Source: Corynebacterium provencense (GTDB lineage Bacteria > Actinomycetota > Actinomycetes > Mycobacteriales > Mycobacteriaceae). From it: a stretch of DNA of 64,000 bases. Both the position numbers and the translations under genes were made by a program. Under the pieces are notes generated by a model. The model made no database searches, was not told the DNA's origin, and saw only the letters and a list, made by a program, of their open reading frames with translations. The stretch spans positions 1,233,683 to 1,297,682 of the forward strand of contig LT160593.1 in assembly GCA_900049755.1 (NCBI GenBank), read 5' to 3'. Shown piece by piece: positions 32,927 through 41,329 of this stretch. The first letter of the stretch is position 1, and each line of letters starts with the position of its first letter.

Positions 32927-34387
32927 CTAGTTGCCGGCGAGCTTCTCGCGCAGAGCAGCGAGCTGCTCGTCGGAGGCGAGGGAACCTGCGTCGGACGCGG
33001 GCTTCTCAGCGACTGCCTCCGCACCTTCGGAGCTGGAGGAGGAGTATCCGGACTCGCCGGCCTCGGCAGCTTCCGCAGCCTGGGCACGGTGGCGCTCGAT
33101 CTGGGCGGTGTGCAGCTTGTGCCTGCGCTCGGACTCGGCGTAGCGGGCCTCCCAGGCCTCGCGCTGGGCGTCGAAGCCTTCCATCCACTCGTTGGTCTCC
33201 GGGTCGAAGCCCTCCGGGAAGATGTAGTTGCCCTGCTCATCGTAGGAGTCGGCCATACCGTACTTGGACGGGTCGAACTCTTCGGAGTAGTCCTCGTCAG
33301 CCTGCTTGAGGGACAGGGAGATGCGGCGACGCTCGAGGTCGATGTCGATGACCTTGACCATGAGGTCCTGACCGACGGTGACGATCTGGTCGGGGACGTC
33401 GATGTGACGCTCGGCCAGCTCGGAGATGTGGACCAGGCCCTCGATGCCCTCTTCGACGCGGACGAAAGCGCCGAACGGGACGAGCTTGGTGACCTTGCCC
33501 GGGACGATCTGACCGATCGCGTGGGTCCGGGCGAAGACGCGCCACGGATCCTCCTGGGTGGCCTTCAGGGACAGGGACACGCGCTCGCGGTCGAGGTCGA
33601 CGTCGAGAACCTCGACAGTGACCTCGTCGCCGACGGCGACAACCTCGGACGGGTGGTCGATGTGCTTCCAGGACAGCTCGGAGACGTGGACGAGTCCGTC
33701 GACACCGCCGAGATCGACGAAGGCGCCGAAGTTGACGATGGAGGAGACGACGCCCTTGCGGACCTGCCCCTTCTGCAGCTGGTGCAGGAACTCGGAACGG
33801 ACCTCGGACTGGGTCTGCTCGAGCCATGCACGGCGAGACAGGACAACGTTGTTGCGCTGCTTGTCCAGCTCGATGATCTTCGCCTCGAGCTCCTGGCCGA
33901 TGTAGGGCTGCAGGTCGCGGACCCGGCGCATCTCGACGAGGGAGGCGGGCAGGAAGCCACGCAGACCGATGTCGAGGATGAGGCCGCCCTTGACAACCTC
34001 GATGACGGTACCGGTGACCGGCTCGTCCTTCTCCTTGAGCTCCTCGATGGTGCCCCAGGCGCGCTCGTACTGGGCACGCTTCTTGGAGAGGATCAGACGT
34101 CCGTCCTTGTCCTCCTTGGTGAGGACGAGAGCGTCGACCTCATCGCCGACCTCGACAACCTCCCCCGGATCGACGTCGTGCTTGATGGACAGCTCACGGG
34201 AGGGGATGACGCCCTCCGTCTTGTAGCCGATGTCCAGGAGAACCTCGTCATGGTCGACCTTGACGACGGTACCTTCGACGATGTCACCGTCGTTGAAGTA
34301 CTTGATGGTCGAGTCGACGGCGGCGAGGAAATCCTCAGCGGTGCCGATGTCATTGATGGCAACCTGAGGAACGTTGTTGGTGGGCAT
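32927..34387 (-). CDS. rpsA: 30S ribosomal protein S1
   Basis: RNA-binding ribosomal protein that helps mRNA docking and may work in trans-translation. The ATG at 34385-34387 gives 486 aa beginning MPTNNVPQVAIND, with GGAG about 11 nt upstream. Four S1 OB-fold repeats are visible, starting near residues 35, 120, 205 and 290. Repeats 3 and 4 carry GAFVDLGGVDGLVHVSELSW and GAFVRVEEGIEGLVHISELA. An acidic/serine-rich C-terminal tail of about 120 residues follows. It has its own promoter and a strong terminator. Confidence 0.97.
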   Translation of the reverse strand: MPTNNVPQVAINDIGTAEDFLAAVDSTIKYFNDGDIVEGTVVKVDHDEVLLDIGYKTEGVIPSRELSIKHDVDPGEVVEVGDEVDALVLTKEDKDGRLILSKKRAQYERAWGTIEELKEKDEPVTGTVIEVVKGGLILDIGLRGFLPASLVEMRRVRDLQPYIGQELEAKIIELDKQRNNVVLSRRAWLEQTQSEVRSEFLHQLQKGQVRKGVVSSIVNFGAFVDLGGVDGLVHVSELSWKHIDHPSEVVAVGDEVTVEVLDVDLDRERVSLSLKATQEDPWRVFARTHAIGQIVPGKVTKLVPFGAFVRVEEGIEGLVHISELAERHIDVPDQIVTVGQDLMVKVIDIDLERRRISLSLKQADEDYSEEFDPSKYGMADSYDEQGNYIFPEGFDPETNEWMEGFDAQREAWEARYAESERRHKLHTAQIERHRAQAAEAAEAGESGYSSSSSEGAEAVAEKPASDAGSLASDEQLAALREKLAGN

Positions 34388-34686
34388 AGGTGAAGGTGCT
34401 CCGAAACGGATAGTTATCGTTGTGGACAGGACTCCGCCGGTTCCACCGCACCGCGATCCCGGCTGTTCCCAGCTGCTCACACGGTCGCACGACTTCCCCG
34501 ACGTGGCTTCGCGACCCCGGTGAGCTCAATGAACAGACCCATCGAACTCAAAAGGCGCTTAACGGTCAATACCGTACACTGTGCCCCGCTAGCAGTGCAA
34601 ACACTTCCCCGGAGTACTCCGCGGTGGACGCCGGACGGACCCCGGTACAGCCACTGTTCCCGCCTGCACCACCGGGCCCTGCACCG
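34388..34686 (-). promoter_or_regulatory. rpsA upstream region with candidate promoter
   Basis: On the minus strand TTGCAC (34595-34600) and TACGGT (34571-34576) are 18 bp apart. Transcription would start near 34564, giving an rpsA leader of about 175 nt. I see no gene in this 299-bp stretch. It begins directly after the eroded end of the dehydrogenase gene. Confidence 0.5.
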
Positions 34687-35850
34687 TCACTTTCCACAGG
34701 GGTCCTCCCCGTCCCCGCCACCTGCGCGGCGGATCCCCCCGCCGTGAGACCGGCCGGGCGTCCTCCCGCCATGACACCCCCGCCCCCGAAGCCCAGAATC
34801 GCCTCTTTCCCGCCCCGGCAGGGCCCGACCACCGCCCCTGTCTCTAATCCACACCGAGGTGGTTATAAAAGACAGCACGTAACCGAGGTGGGAGAGCAGC
34901 TGTGCAGCGGAATTCATCACCCCCGCCGGGTTCGCCGTGCCGAGCCCCGCGATATCCGGTGCCGAACCGTGCGCCGCCTGCGCCATGGCGTGACGGTCCC
35001 CGGCGTTGACACTGCCCGCCGTGCCCAACGACCCGCCGAGAGCGGCCGTGAGGTCGGACAGAATGTCCCCGAACATGTTCTCGGCCACGATGGTACGGTG
35101 CCGCCCTGGATGGCTGACCAGTTCAGCGCACAGGGCGTCGATGTGCACGGGGCGGATCTCGACCCCGGTGGCCGCCGACACCCTCTCCGCCTCCTCCAGG
35201 TACATCCCGGACGTTCGGGCCAGCACATTGGACTTGTGCGCCACCGTGAGGACGCCACCGCGCCCCTGTGCCACCTTCGCCGCATACCCGGTGATCCGCC
35301 GAATCTTCTCCCTGGTGAACACCCCGACCGCCAGTGCGACGTCCCTCGTCACCCGCAGGTCGCCTGAACCGGTGACCATGTTCCGGTCCGCGTACATCCC
35401 CTCGGTGTTCTCCCGGACGACGACCACATCCAGGTCCGGGGCCGGTGCACCCGGCAGTGCCAGGACCGGGCGGACATTGGCCCAGAGATCGGCGGCCGAC
35501 CGCAGAGCGGCCGAGGGATTGAGCTGCTCCCTGGCCTCCGGAGGATAGGACGCGTTGTCGTGGGGTCCGAGGACCCACCCGTCGAGCCCGGCGTCCTCCC
35601 CGGAGCCCAGGACAGTGGCGAGCGTGGCGTCCGGAACCACCTGCCCCGTCGCGGCGAAAGCCGCGGCTCCGAGCTCCAGGCGGGTCCAGGTGACCGTCAC
35701 CCCGGACGGCTCCAGCGCCAGCTCCACCGCCCTACGGGTCGGAGGGGTGATCTCCGGGCCGATCCCCTCCCCGTCCCAGTAGCCGAGCACCACGTGCCCG
35801 CCACTGTGACTGTCCGGCCGAGGGGCGGTGGTCGTCGACGGTTGTGCCAT
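34687..35850 (-). CDS. Isocitrate/isopropylmalate dehydrogenase-family protein, eroded C-terminus
   Basis: Decarboxylating beta-hydroxyacid dehydrogenase fold, related to LeuB, isocitrate and tartrate dehydrogenases. GEGIGPEI near the N-terminus, VVRENTEGMYADR, the K in VAHKSNVL, NMFGDILSDL and the NAD-binding HGSAPDIAG are all present. After ANPAGVMNSAAQLLSHLG (about residue 325) similarity stops. The last ~65 residues are Gly/Arg-rich sequence unlike the family, starting at a pair of 10-bp direct repeats. The expected final helices are missing, so activity is doubtful. TAGGAT ends 6 nt before the ATG, indicating a leaderless start. The substrate is unknown. Confidence 0.72.
   Translation of the reverse strand: MAQPSTTTAPRPDSHSGGHVVLGYWDGEGIGPEITPPTRRAVELALEPSGVTVTWTRLELGAAAFAATGQVVPDATLATVLGSGEDAGLDGWVLGPHDNASYPPEAREQLNPSAALRSAADLWANVRPVLALPGAPAPDLDVVVVRENTEGMYADRNMVTGSGDLRVTRDVALAVGVFTREKIRRITGYAAKVAQGRGGVLTVAHKSNVLARTSGMYLEEAERVSAATGVEIRPVHIDALCAELVSHPGRHRTIVAENMFGDILSDLTAALGGSLGTAGSVNAGDRHAMAQAAHGSAPDIAGLGTANPAGVMNSAAQLLSHLGYVLSFITTSVWIRDRGGGRALPGRERGDSGLRGRGCHGGRTPGRSHGGGIRRAGGGDGEDPCGK
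34853..34891. repeat. 10-bp direct repeats at the dehydrogenase breakpoint
   Basis: ACCGAGGTGG occurs at 34853-34862 and 34882-34891, separated by 19 bp of relatively AT-rich sequence (TTATAAAAGACAGC...). The repeats coincide with the codon where the dehydrogenase homology ends. This could be a footprint of an insertion and excision or an illegitimate join. Confidence 0.6.
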
Positions 35851-35883
35851 GCGGCCATCCTAGCGACCCGGCCAGTGACCCGG

Positions 35884-38616
35884 TCAGTGCCCCGCGGCGT
35901 CCCAGGTCTCCCCCTCACCGGTGGAGACGTCAAGAGGGACGTTCAGTTCAGCCGCCGCGTCCATCTGCTCACCCAGGATTTCGGTGACCACGTCTTTCTC
36001 CCCGTCGGCGACCTCCACGACCAGTTCGTCGTGGACCTGGAGCAGCACTCTCGACGCCAGGTCACGGCGGGTGAACTCCCGGTCCACCCGGAGCATCGCC
36101 CGCTTGATGATGTCGGCCGCCGTCCCCTGGATAGGGGCGTTGAGGGCGGCCCTCCCCGCAGCCTCGGCAGCGACACGGTTACTCGAGTTCAGCTCCGGAA
36201 GATAACGACGCCTCCCGTACAGGGTCTCCGTGTACCCGGTCTCGCGGGCACGGGCCACCACCTCGTCCAGGTAGCGCTTCACCCCGCCGAAGCGTTCGAA
36301 GTAGTTCTCCGTGATCTGCTTCGCCTCACCCGCCGAAATCCTCAGCTGCTGGGAGAGTCCGTACGGGGACAGCCCGTAGACCAGCCCGTAGCTCATCGCC
36401 TTCACCCTGCGCCGGAGTTCCGGGGTGACCTGGTCGACGGGGACGTCGAAGACCCGCGAACCCACGTAGTTGTGCAGGTCCTCCCCGTTACGGTAGGCCT
36501 CGGTGAGGCCCGGGTCCCCCGACAGGTGCGCCATCACCCTCATCTCGATCTGCGAGTAGTCGGCGGTGACCAGGGTCTCGTAGCCGCTGCCCACCCGGAA
36601 CGCCTCACGGATCCGCCGTCCCGCCCCGGTGCGCACCGGAATGTTCTGGAGGTTCGGGTCCGAGGACGACAGTCGCCCGGTGGCCGCACCCCGCTGGTTG
36701 AAGGTGGTGTGGATCCGGCCGTCGTCGGCGACAGACTCGATGAGCCCGTCAATCGTCGACTTCATCTTCTGGTACTCACGGTGGGCCATCAGGTGCCCGA
36801 GGAACGGGTGGGGGTGGGACGCCGCGAGTTTCTCCAGCTCACCGGCGGCGGTGGAGAACCCTGTCTTCGTCTTCTTCGTCGTCGGCAGGCCCAGCTGCTC
36901 GAAGAGCACCCTCTGCAGCTGCTTCGGGCTGGACAGATTCAGCTCCGGGTCACCGGCGATCCGGCGTGCCGCAGCGACCTCGGTGGCGATCTTCCCCTCG
37001 TAGTCCCCGGCCAACGCGGTCAGCTCCGCCCGGTCCACCGCGATCCCGGTGGCCTCCATCCTCGCCAGGACAGTGGAGAGCGGAACCTCGAGGTCGAGGT
37101 AGAGCTCCATGGCACCGATGTCCGCCAGTTCAGGGGTCAGTGCGACGACAAGCTCCGTGACCGCCTGTGCACGCGACGGGCCCGGGGCGTCGGCGGGGAG
37201 TTCATGACCGACATGACGCTGGACCACGTCGGCGAGATCACCGGTCCTCAGGTCCGGCCGCAGCAGGTAGGCGGCAAGGGCGGTGTCATGCTCCACCCCG
37301 TCCAGCCGGAGCCCGGAGCCGTTGAGCTTGTGCCACTCGGTCTTGGCGTCGTGGACCCACTTCGGTGCGCCCCGGTCAGCAAGCCAGTCGCGCAACGTGG
37401 CCTCGTCCGCAGGGTCCTGGTCGGACAGGTCGATGTCGACCACATGCACCGCGGCGTCCTCCCCCGGCACGGGGTCGAGCAGGGCGATCCGGTCGGCGCG
37501 TCCACCATAGGGGGTGCCCAGGCCGGTGACGACCACGGCGAGCGGCCTGTTCACCGTGGCGTCCCCTGCCGGCCGGTCCACCTTCCAGGCGGTGTGGGCC
37601 GCGAGCCATTTCGCGAGTTTCCCGTTCCCGGGTGCATCGAGGGTGAGTTCCGTGGTCCCCCCGTCCTCGAACTCCACGCCGAAAGTGCGGAACGCCCTGT
37701 TGCGCAGGGTCGTGCCGAACTGCAACGCCTCGAACACCGCCAACGCGGCGGCCGGGTCCGGGTTGCCGGGGACGAGCGCATCGAGAGAACCCTCCTCGCC
37801 GAGGTCGAGGTCGCGGACCATCTCGGTGATGTTGCGCGCCAGCAGCACATCGTCGAGATGGTCGCGCAGAGCCTGGCCCACCTTTCCGCCGATCTCGTCG
37901 ATGTGTTCGACCACGCCGTCGAGACTGCCGTAGGTCGTGATCCACTTCTGCGCGGTCTTCGGCCCCACCCCGGGAACGCCGGGCATGTTGTCGGAGGTGT
38001 CTCCGCGCAGCGCGGCCAGGTCCGGGTACTGCGCGGGGGTGACCCCGTACTTCTCGAGAACCCGGCCGGGGGTGAACCGGTCCAGCTCGGACACTCCCCT
38101 GAGCGTGTACAGGACAGTCACGTCATCTGAGACGAGCTGGAAACTGTCCCGGTCCCCGGTGCACACCAGCACCCGCATCCCCGCCTCCCTGCCCCGGGTG
38201 GCCAGGGTCGCGATGATGTCGTCAGCCTCGTAGGACTCCTTCGACAGGGTGGTGACACCGAGAGCCTGCAGCGTACGCCGGATGAGCTCCACCTGGCCGT
38301 GGAACTCGGGCGGGGTCGAGGGACGCTGCGCCTTGTAGGCGGGGAACTGTTCCGAGCGGAACGTCGGTCCGGCCAGGTCGAAGGCCGCCGCAACATGGGT
38401 CGGCTTCTCCGTCTCGACAAGCCCCAGAAGCATACCGAGGAACCCGTAGACGGCATTGGTGTGCTGTCCACCGGTCGTGGAGAAGTTCTGGACGGGCAGG
38501 GCGTAGAAGGCACGGAAAGCCAGGGAGTGTCCGTCGAGGAGAAGAAGGGTGGACTGCCCGGCAGTCGCCTTGTCGGTACTGTCACTCCGGGTCTTCGGGG
38601 GCGCGACGTCGGTCAT
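35884..38616 (-). CDS. polA: DNA polymerase I
   Basis: Repair and Okazaki-fragment polymerase. The ATG at 38614-38616 (910 aa) has AGGAAGG just upstream. The N-terminal 5' nuclease domain (LLLDGHSLAFRAFYALP, YEADDIIATLA, DRDSFQLV, about residues 25-310) is followed by a 3'-5' exonuclease-like domain that is usually inactive in actinobacteria. The polymerase domain comes last, with DYSQIEMRVMAHLSGD, the KAMSYGLVYGLS O-helix and LQVHDELVVEV. It is divergent from a TetR regulator and separated from the dehydrogenase by 33 bp. Confidence 0.97.
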   Translation of the reverse strand: MTDVAPPKTRSDSTDKATAGQSTLLLLDGHSLAFRAFYALPVQNFSTTGGQHTNAVYGFLGMLLGLVETEKPTHVAAAFDLAGPTFRSEQFPAYKAQRPSTPPEFHGQVELIRRTLQALGVTTLSKESYEADDIIATLATRGREAGMRVLVCTGDRDSFQLVSDDVTVLYTLRGVSELDRFTPGRVLEKYGVTPAQYPDLAALRGDTSDNMPGVPGVGPKTAQKWITTYGSLDGVVEHIDEIGGKVGQALRDHLDDVLLARNITEMVRDLDLGEEGSLDALVPGNPDPAAALAVFEALQFGTTLRNRAFRTFGVEFEDGGTTELTLDAPGNGKLAKWLAAHTAWKVDRPAGDATVNRPLAVVVTGLGTPYGGRADRIALLDPVPGEDAAVHVVDIDLSDQDPADEATLRDWLADRGAPKWVHDAKTEWHKLNGSGLRLDGVEHDTALAAYLLRPDLRTGDLADVVQRHVGHELPADAPGPSRAQAVTELVVALTPELADIGAMELYLDLEVPLSTVLARMEATGIAVDRAELTALAGDYEGKIATEVAAARRIAGDPELNLSSPKQLQRVLFEQLGLPTTKKTKTGFSTAAGELEKLAASHPHPFLGHLMAHREYQKMKSTIDGLIESVADDGRIHTTFNQRGAATGRLSSSDPNLQNIPVRTGAGRRIREAFRVGSGYETLVTADYSQIEMRVMAHLSGDPGLTEAYRNGEDLHNYVGSRVFDVPVDQVTPELRRRVKAMSYGLVYGLSPYGLSQQLRISAGEAKQITENYFERFGGVKRYLDEVVARARETGYTETLYGRRRYLPELNSSNRVAAEAAGRAALNAPIQGTAADIIKRAMLRVDREFTRRDLASRVLLQVHDELVVEVADGEKDVVTEILGEQMDAAAELNVPLDVSTGEGETWDAAGH

Positions 38617-38771
38617 GGGGCCTTCCTGCGGGAACGGGTTCTGGGGAAATGTCGTCGGGGGTTGTCGTCGGGGCAGATGTGCCGGCATCCGGGTCGGCCT
38701 GGACCGGCATGTGCCCGGACACGGGGCGGCGAAACAGCTCACCGAGTGTACTGCGGGCTATCCTAGTCGCC

Positions 38772-39446
38772 ATGACAGATCAGACCCCGAGGCCTGTGGG
38801 AGCATTCCGCCCTGACGGCGCTGACACCCGGGACAGCATGTCCCCGCGCCGCCGGTCCGAGGACACGCGCCGTGAGATTCTCATCGCCGCACGCCGGGTG
38901 TTCTCCGAACGCCCGTACTCAGAGGTCTCCCTCAAGGAGATCGCCGCCGAAGTGGGTGTCAGCGCACCGCTGATCATCAAGTACTTCCGCACCAAGGAGA
39001 ACCTGTTCGAGTCCCAGCTGGACTTCTCGGCCGCGGCGGCGCGTATCGAGGAGGTCCCCTTTTCCGACCTTGGGGTCTATCTGACCCGCCTGGCCGTGAC
39101 CTCGGCACCGGACTCCCCCAACTCGATCGTCCACCGCCTGGCGGATTCCGGAGGCAACAGGCACATCGTGGACGCCATCGGCCGCGCCTACCGCGAGCAG
39201 GTCGTGGACTGGCTGGTGAAGAAGATCGCCGAGGAGTCCCCGGAGAACGGGAACGATTCCACAGAGGACTCCATGGACGCCGAGACCCGCGCCGAAGCCG
39301 CCATGTCAATGCTGGCGGGACTGTCCCTGATGCGCAGGCTCGTCACCGAGGACTTCTTCGTCTCTGAGCGGGTGGAGACATTCATCAGCTACTACGGCTC
39401 CCTGATCCAGGGGGCCCTGGACGGGCGCCCCGGTCAGGTGCAGTAG
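38772..39446 (+). CDS. TetR-family transcriptional regulator
   Basis: A 224-aa repressor-type protein. The N-terminal DNA-binding domain spans about residues 30-80 (TRREILIAARRVFSERPYSE, the recognition region LKEIAAEVGVSAPLIIKYF). The C-terminal ligand domain is helical, with no diagnostic ligand motif. I placed the start at the ATG at 38772, not further upstream, because homology begins there. TATCCT ends 7 nt before it, so it is probably leaderless. It is divergent from polA; its targets are unknown. A CAA-anticodon tRNA gene follows 46 bp downstream. Confidence 0.85.
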   Translation: MTDQTPRPVGAFRPDGADTRDSMSPRRRSEDTRREILIAARRVFSERPYSEVSLKEIAAEVGVSAPLIIKYFRTKENLFESQLDFSAAAARIEEVPFSDLGVYLTRLAVTSAPDSPNSIVHRLADSGGNRHIVDAIGRAYREQVVDWLVKKIAEESPENGNDSTEDSMDAETRAEAAMSMLAGLSLMRRLVTEDFFVSERVETFISYYGSLIQGALDGRPGQVQ

Positions 39447-39492
39447 TATCGTCCACCGACAGCCGGGGGTGCGAGAGCCCGCCGCTGAAACC

Positions 39493-39569
39493 GCCCCAGT
39501 AGCCCAATTGGCAGAGGCAACGGATTCAAAACCCGTCCAGTGTGAGTTCGAGTCTCACCTGGGGCACCA
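39493..39569 (+). tRNA. tRNA with CAA anticodon (tRNA-Leu-like), short variable arm
   Basis: A 77-nt cloverleaf including encoded CCA. The acceptor stem GCCCCAG/CTGGGGC is a perfect 7 bp and the D stem is GCC/GGC. The anticodon loop TTCAAAA has CAA at 39527-39529, reading the Leu codon UUG. The T arm is GTGAG-TTCGAGT-CTCAC. The variable region is only 5 nt (CCAGT), whereas bacterial tRNA-Leu normally has a long arm. The last anticodon-stem pair is an A-C mismatch. It may be a lineage-specific tRNA-Leu or a noncanonical tRNA. Confidence 0.85.
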
Positions 39570-39588
39570 GAGAAAGGGCACCAGAGAA
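39562..39588 (+). repeat. 13-bp repeat of the tRNA 3' end
   Basis: GGGCACCAGAGAA, which includes the tRNA 3' terminus and CCA, occurs at 39562-39574 and again at 39576-39588. A duplicated tRNA 3' end at the edge of an accessory region is what site-specific integration leaves. The very short spacing means it could also be a simple tandem duplication. Confidence 0.55.
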
Positions 39589-39727
39589 GCAGCGATGATG
39601 CGGGTACCGGTCCGGTACCACATCGCGGCGGCGAGAACGGGCCCTGTGAACCCCTGGATCACTCCCACTCATTCCTGAGACATCAGGCGCGCCACATGAT
39701 CAGTTCTTATATGGTACCAATGGGAGA

Positions 39728-40171
39728 ATGAGGCCGGCTCAGCATTCCACCGACGGGGGCACTGCGCCAATGCCTGCGGCTGAGCAGCCCCTCCCCCGGG
39801 ATGTGGACACGTTCAGGCGATCAGTCACCCGTTATTTCAAGAACTACTGGTGTTTCAAAGGATTTGCATCGCGTGAAGAGTTCTGGTGGGTACAGCTGTA
39901 TCTGCTCATGGTATCGTCGGCTTTGACGATGGTCGGAGTTCTCGCAGGAGAGTCAGTTTCAAATGTACTCAGCAAATTCTGTTTCGCCGCATTCATAGTT
40001 CCTTCCCTTTCCCTGAGTTGGCGTCGTCTGCACGATGCAGGGTTCGCAGGTCCCTGGTTCCTCATCAATGCCGTCCCCTTCGTCGGCTGGCTTGTCTTTA
40101 TCGTGATGACACTCTTACCGACCGACAGGACAAAGCAGAAGAAGAAATGGAGCGAGCCTGCCGATATCTGA
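39728..40171 (+). CDS. DUF805 membrane protein
   Basis: A 147-aa protein of the DUF805 (YhaH) family, of unknown function. The conserved start of the domain, FKGFASREEFWWVQLYL (about residues 42-58), is followed by three or four hydrophobic segments. The motif LSWRRLHDAGFAGPWFLI is present, as are the ending segment VGWLVFIVMTLLPTD and a basic tail. The ATG at 39728 follows GGGAGA closely, and an in-frame ATG at 39770 is an alternative start. Codon use is less GC-rich than in the flanking core genes. It is the first gene after the tRNA. Confidence 0.8.
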   Translation: MRPAQHSTDGGTAPMPAAEQPLPRDVDTFRRSVTRYFKNYWCFKGFASREEFWWVQLYLLMVSSALTMVGVLAGESVSNVLSKFCFAAFIVPSLSLSWRRLHDAGFAGPWFLINAVPFVGWLVFIVMTLLPTDRTKQKKKWSEPADI

Positions 40172-40254
40172 GGTGCACGGAAATGGCCCGGATCGGGACA
40201 GCTGCATCGCGCGAACTGTACAAGGACCACAGAAATTCCTGCGGCTGTGCGACA

Positions 40255-40713
40255 TCAGCTGGCAGTCGGCGAATCAGGACTGTCACCCGTGACCTTGCCT
40301 CGTCCGTTTTCCCGACCTCCCGCCTCACTCGTGCTGGTTCCGGGAAGTGTGATCTGACCAGCAGGGACAGTAGGCATACTCACCGCTGCCGTCCATTCGT
40401 CCTGAATTCCGTTCCAGACAGTGTGCAACAACTGGCTGCCCGGCCCCTGCTGAAAAGTGAATGTGCCGGCCTCGCTGCCCATCCTGTCACCTACCGCGGA
40501 CAACGCGAGAATCATCGCCTGCATGGAGTCGACACCTCCGGAAACCATCTCAACTTCCCCGCTGTCGAGACCGTGTATCGACCACCGGACGAACCAGTCC
40601 TGCCCGTCACTGTACGGGGCCCACACACGGATCCGCACCGCTCCGCCGTTTTCCCGCTGGAGAGTACGGGACACCACCGGCACCTCCGCCGCGGTCATCT
40701 TACGGTCCGACAA
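40255..40713 (-). CDS. Hypothetical protein, possibly DUF6968-like
   Basis: I do not recognise this 152-aa protein with certainty. It has a beta-rich N-terminal part (AVRIRVWAPYSDGQDWFVRW), then SGGVDSMQAMILALSAVGDRM at about residues 58-78. The latter resembles the GVDxLQAL helix of small DUF6968-type proteins. A Gly/Ser/Thr-rich tail follows. There is no signal peptide or membrane segment. It lies alone between DUF805 and the split phosphatase gene in the accessory region. Confidence 0.55.
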   Translation of the reverse strand: MSDRKMTAAEVPVVSRTLQRENGGAVRIRVWAPYSDGQDWFVRWSIHGLDSGEVEMVSGGVDSMQAMILALSAVGDRMGSEAGTFTFQQGPGSQLLHTVWNGIQDEWTAAVSMPTVPAGQITLPGTSTSEAGGRENGRGKVTGDSPDSPTAS

Positions 40714-41005
40714 TCTGCCGGGCAGGTGGCGCGGTCTGCAGCCACCGCACCGGGGGACACCACCATATTTCCTGCCAGAGACGCTGCCATTCCACTTTCC
40801 GCCTCACACATCGTCGAGTTGGCCGCCAATATACCTCACCGAAACTGGACAGGCAGAACCGCAGACCGGCGTGACACCTGACAGATCGCGTCGCCGGACA
40901 CGATGACGACCGGGGCATCGGAGGGTAGACACGGGGTCAACCGTCCCGCAGGTCTTCCTGCCCGACAACTGGACGGGGACGACCTCACAGGAACAGCTGT
41001 ACGGA
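40714..41005. other. Intergenic stretch without a recognisable gene
   Basis: Nothing coding is convincing here on either strand. Short open frames have no recognisable motif. A TATATT on the minus strand near 40830 could serve as a -10 for the hypothetical gene ending at 40255. Confidence 0.4.
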
Positions 41006-41329
41006 TCAGCCTTCCACCAGTTTCCCACGAAGATCGTTCAGCTCACTGTCGGAAAGCCCCAACCCGTCGGTGATGTAGGAGTCAAATGAACCGTATTTCT
41101 CGTTGACCTCGTCCAGACCCGCCTGGAGATATGAACTCTGGACCCCCAGCAGTGGCTTCATGGTGTCGGCCGCAGTCTGACCGTTCTTCTCCACCATGGC
41201 GTCATAGTATTTCCCTATACGGTCCTTCGTATAGTCATTGGTGAGAAGGTAGTTGTTCATCACGTCACTGTCCGATACACCGGCAGCTTTCAGCAGTACT
41301 GCCGAAATCCATCCCGTGCGGTCTTTACC

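Noticed and set aside
35560..38130. An 856-codon plus-strand open frame opposite polA and the dehydrogenase
   Set aside because: Antisense shadow caused by GC-rich third positions. It crosses two real genes and has no recognisable domain.
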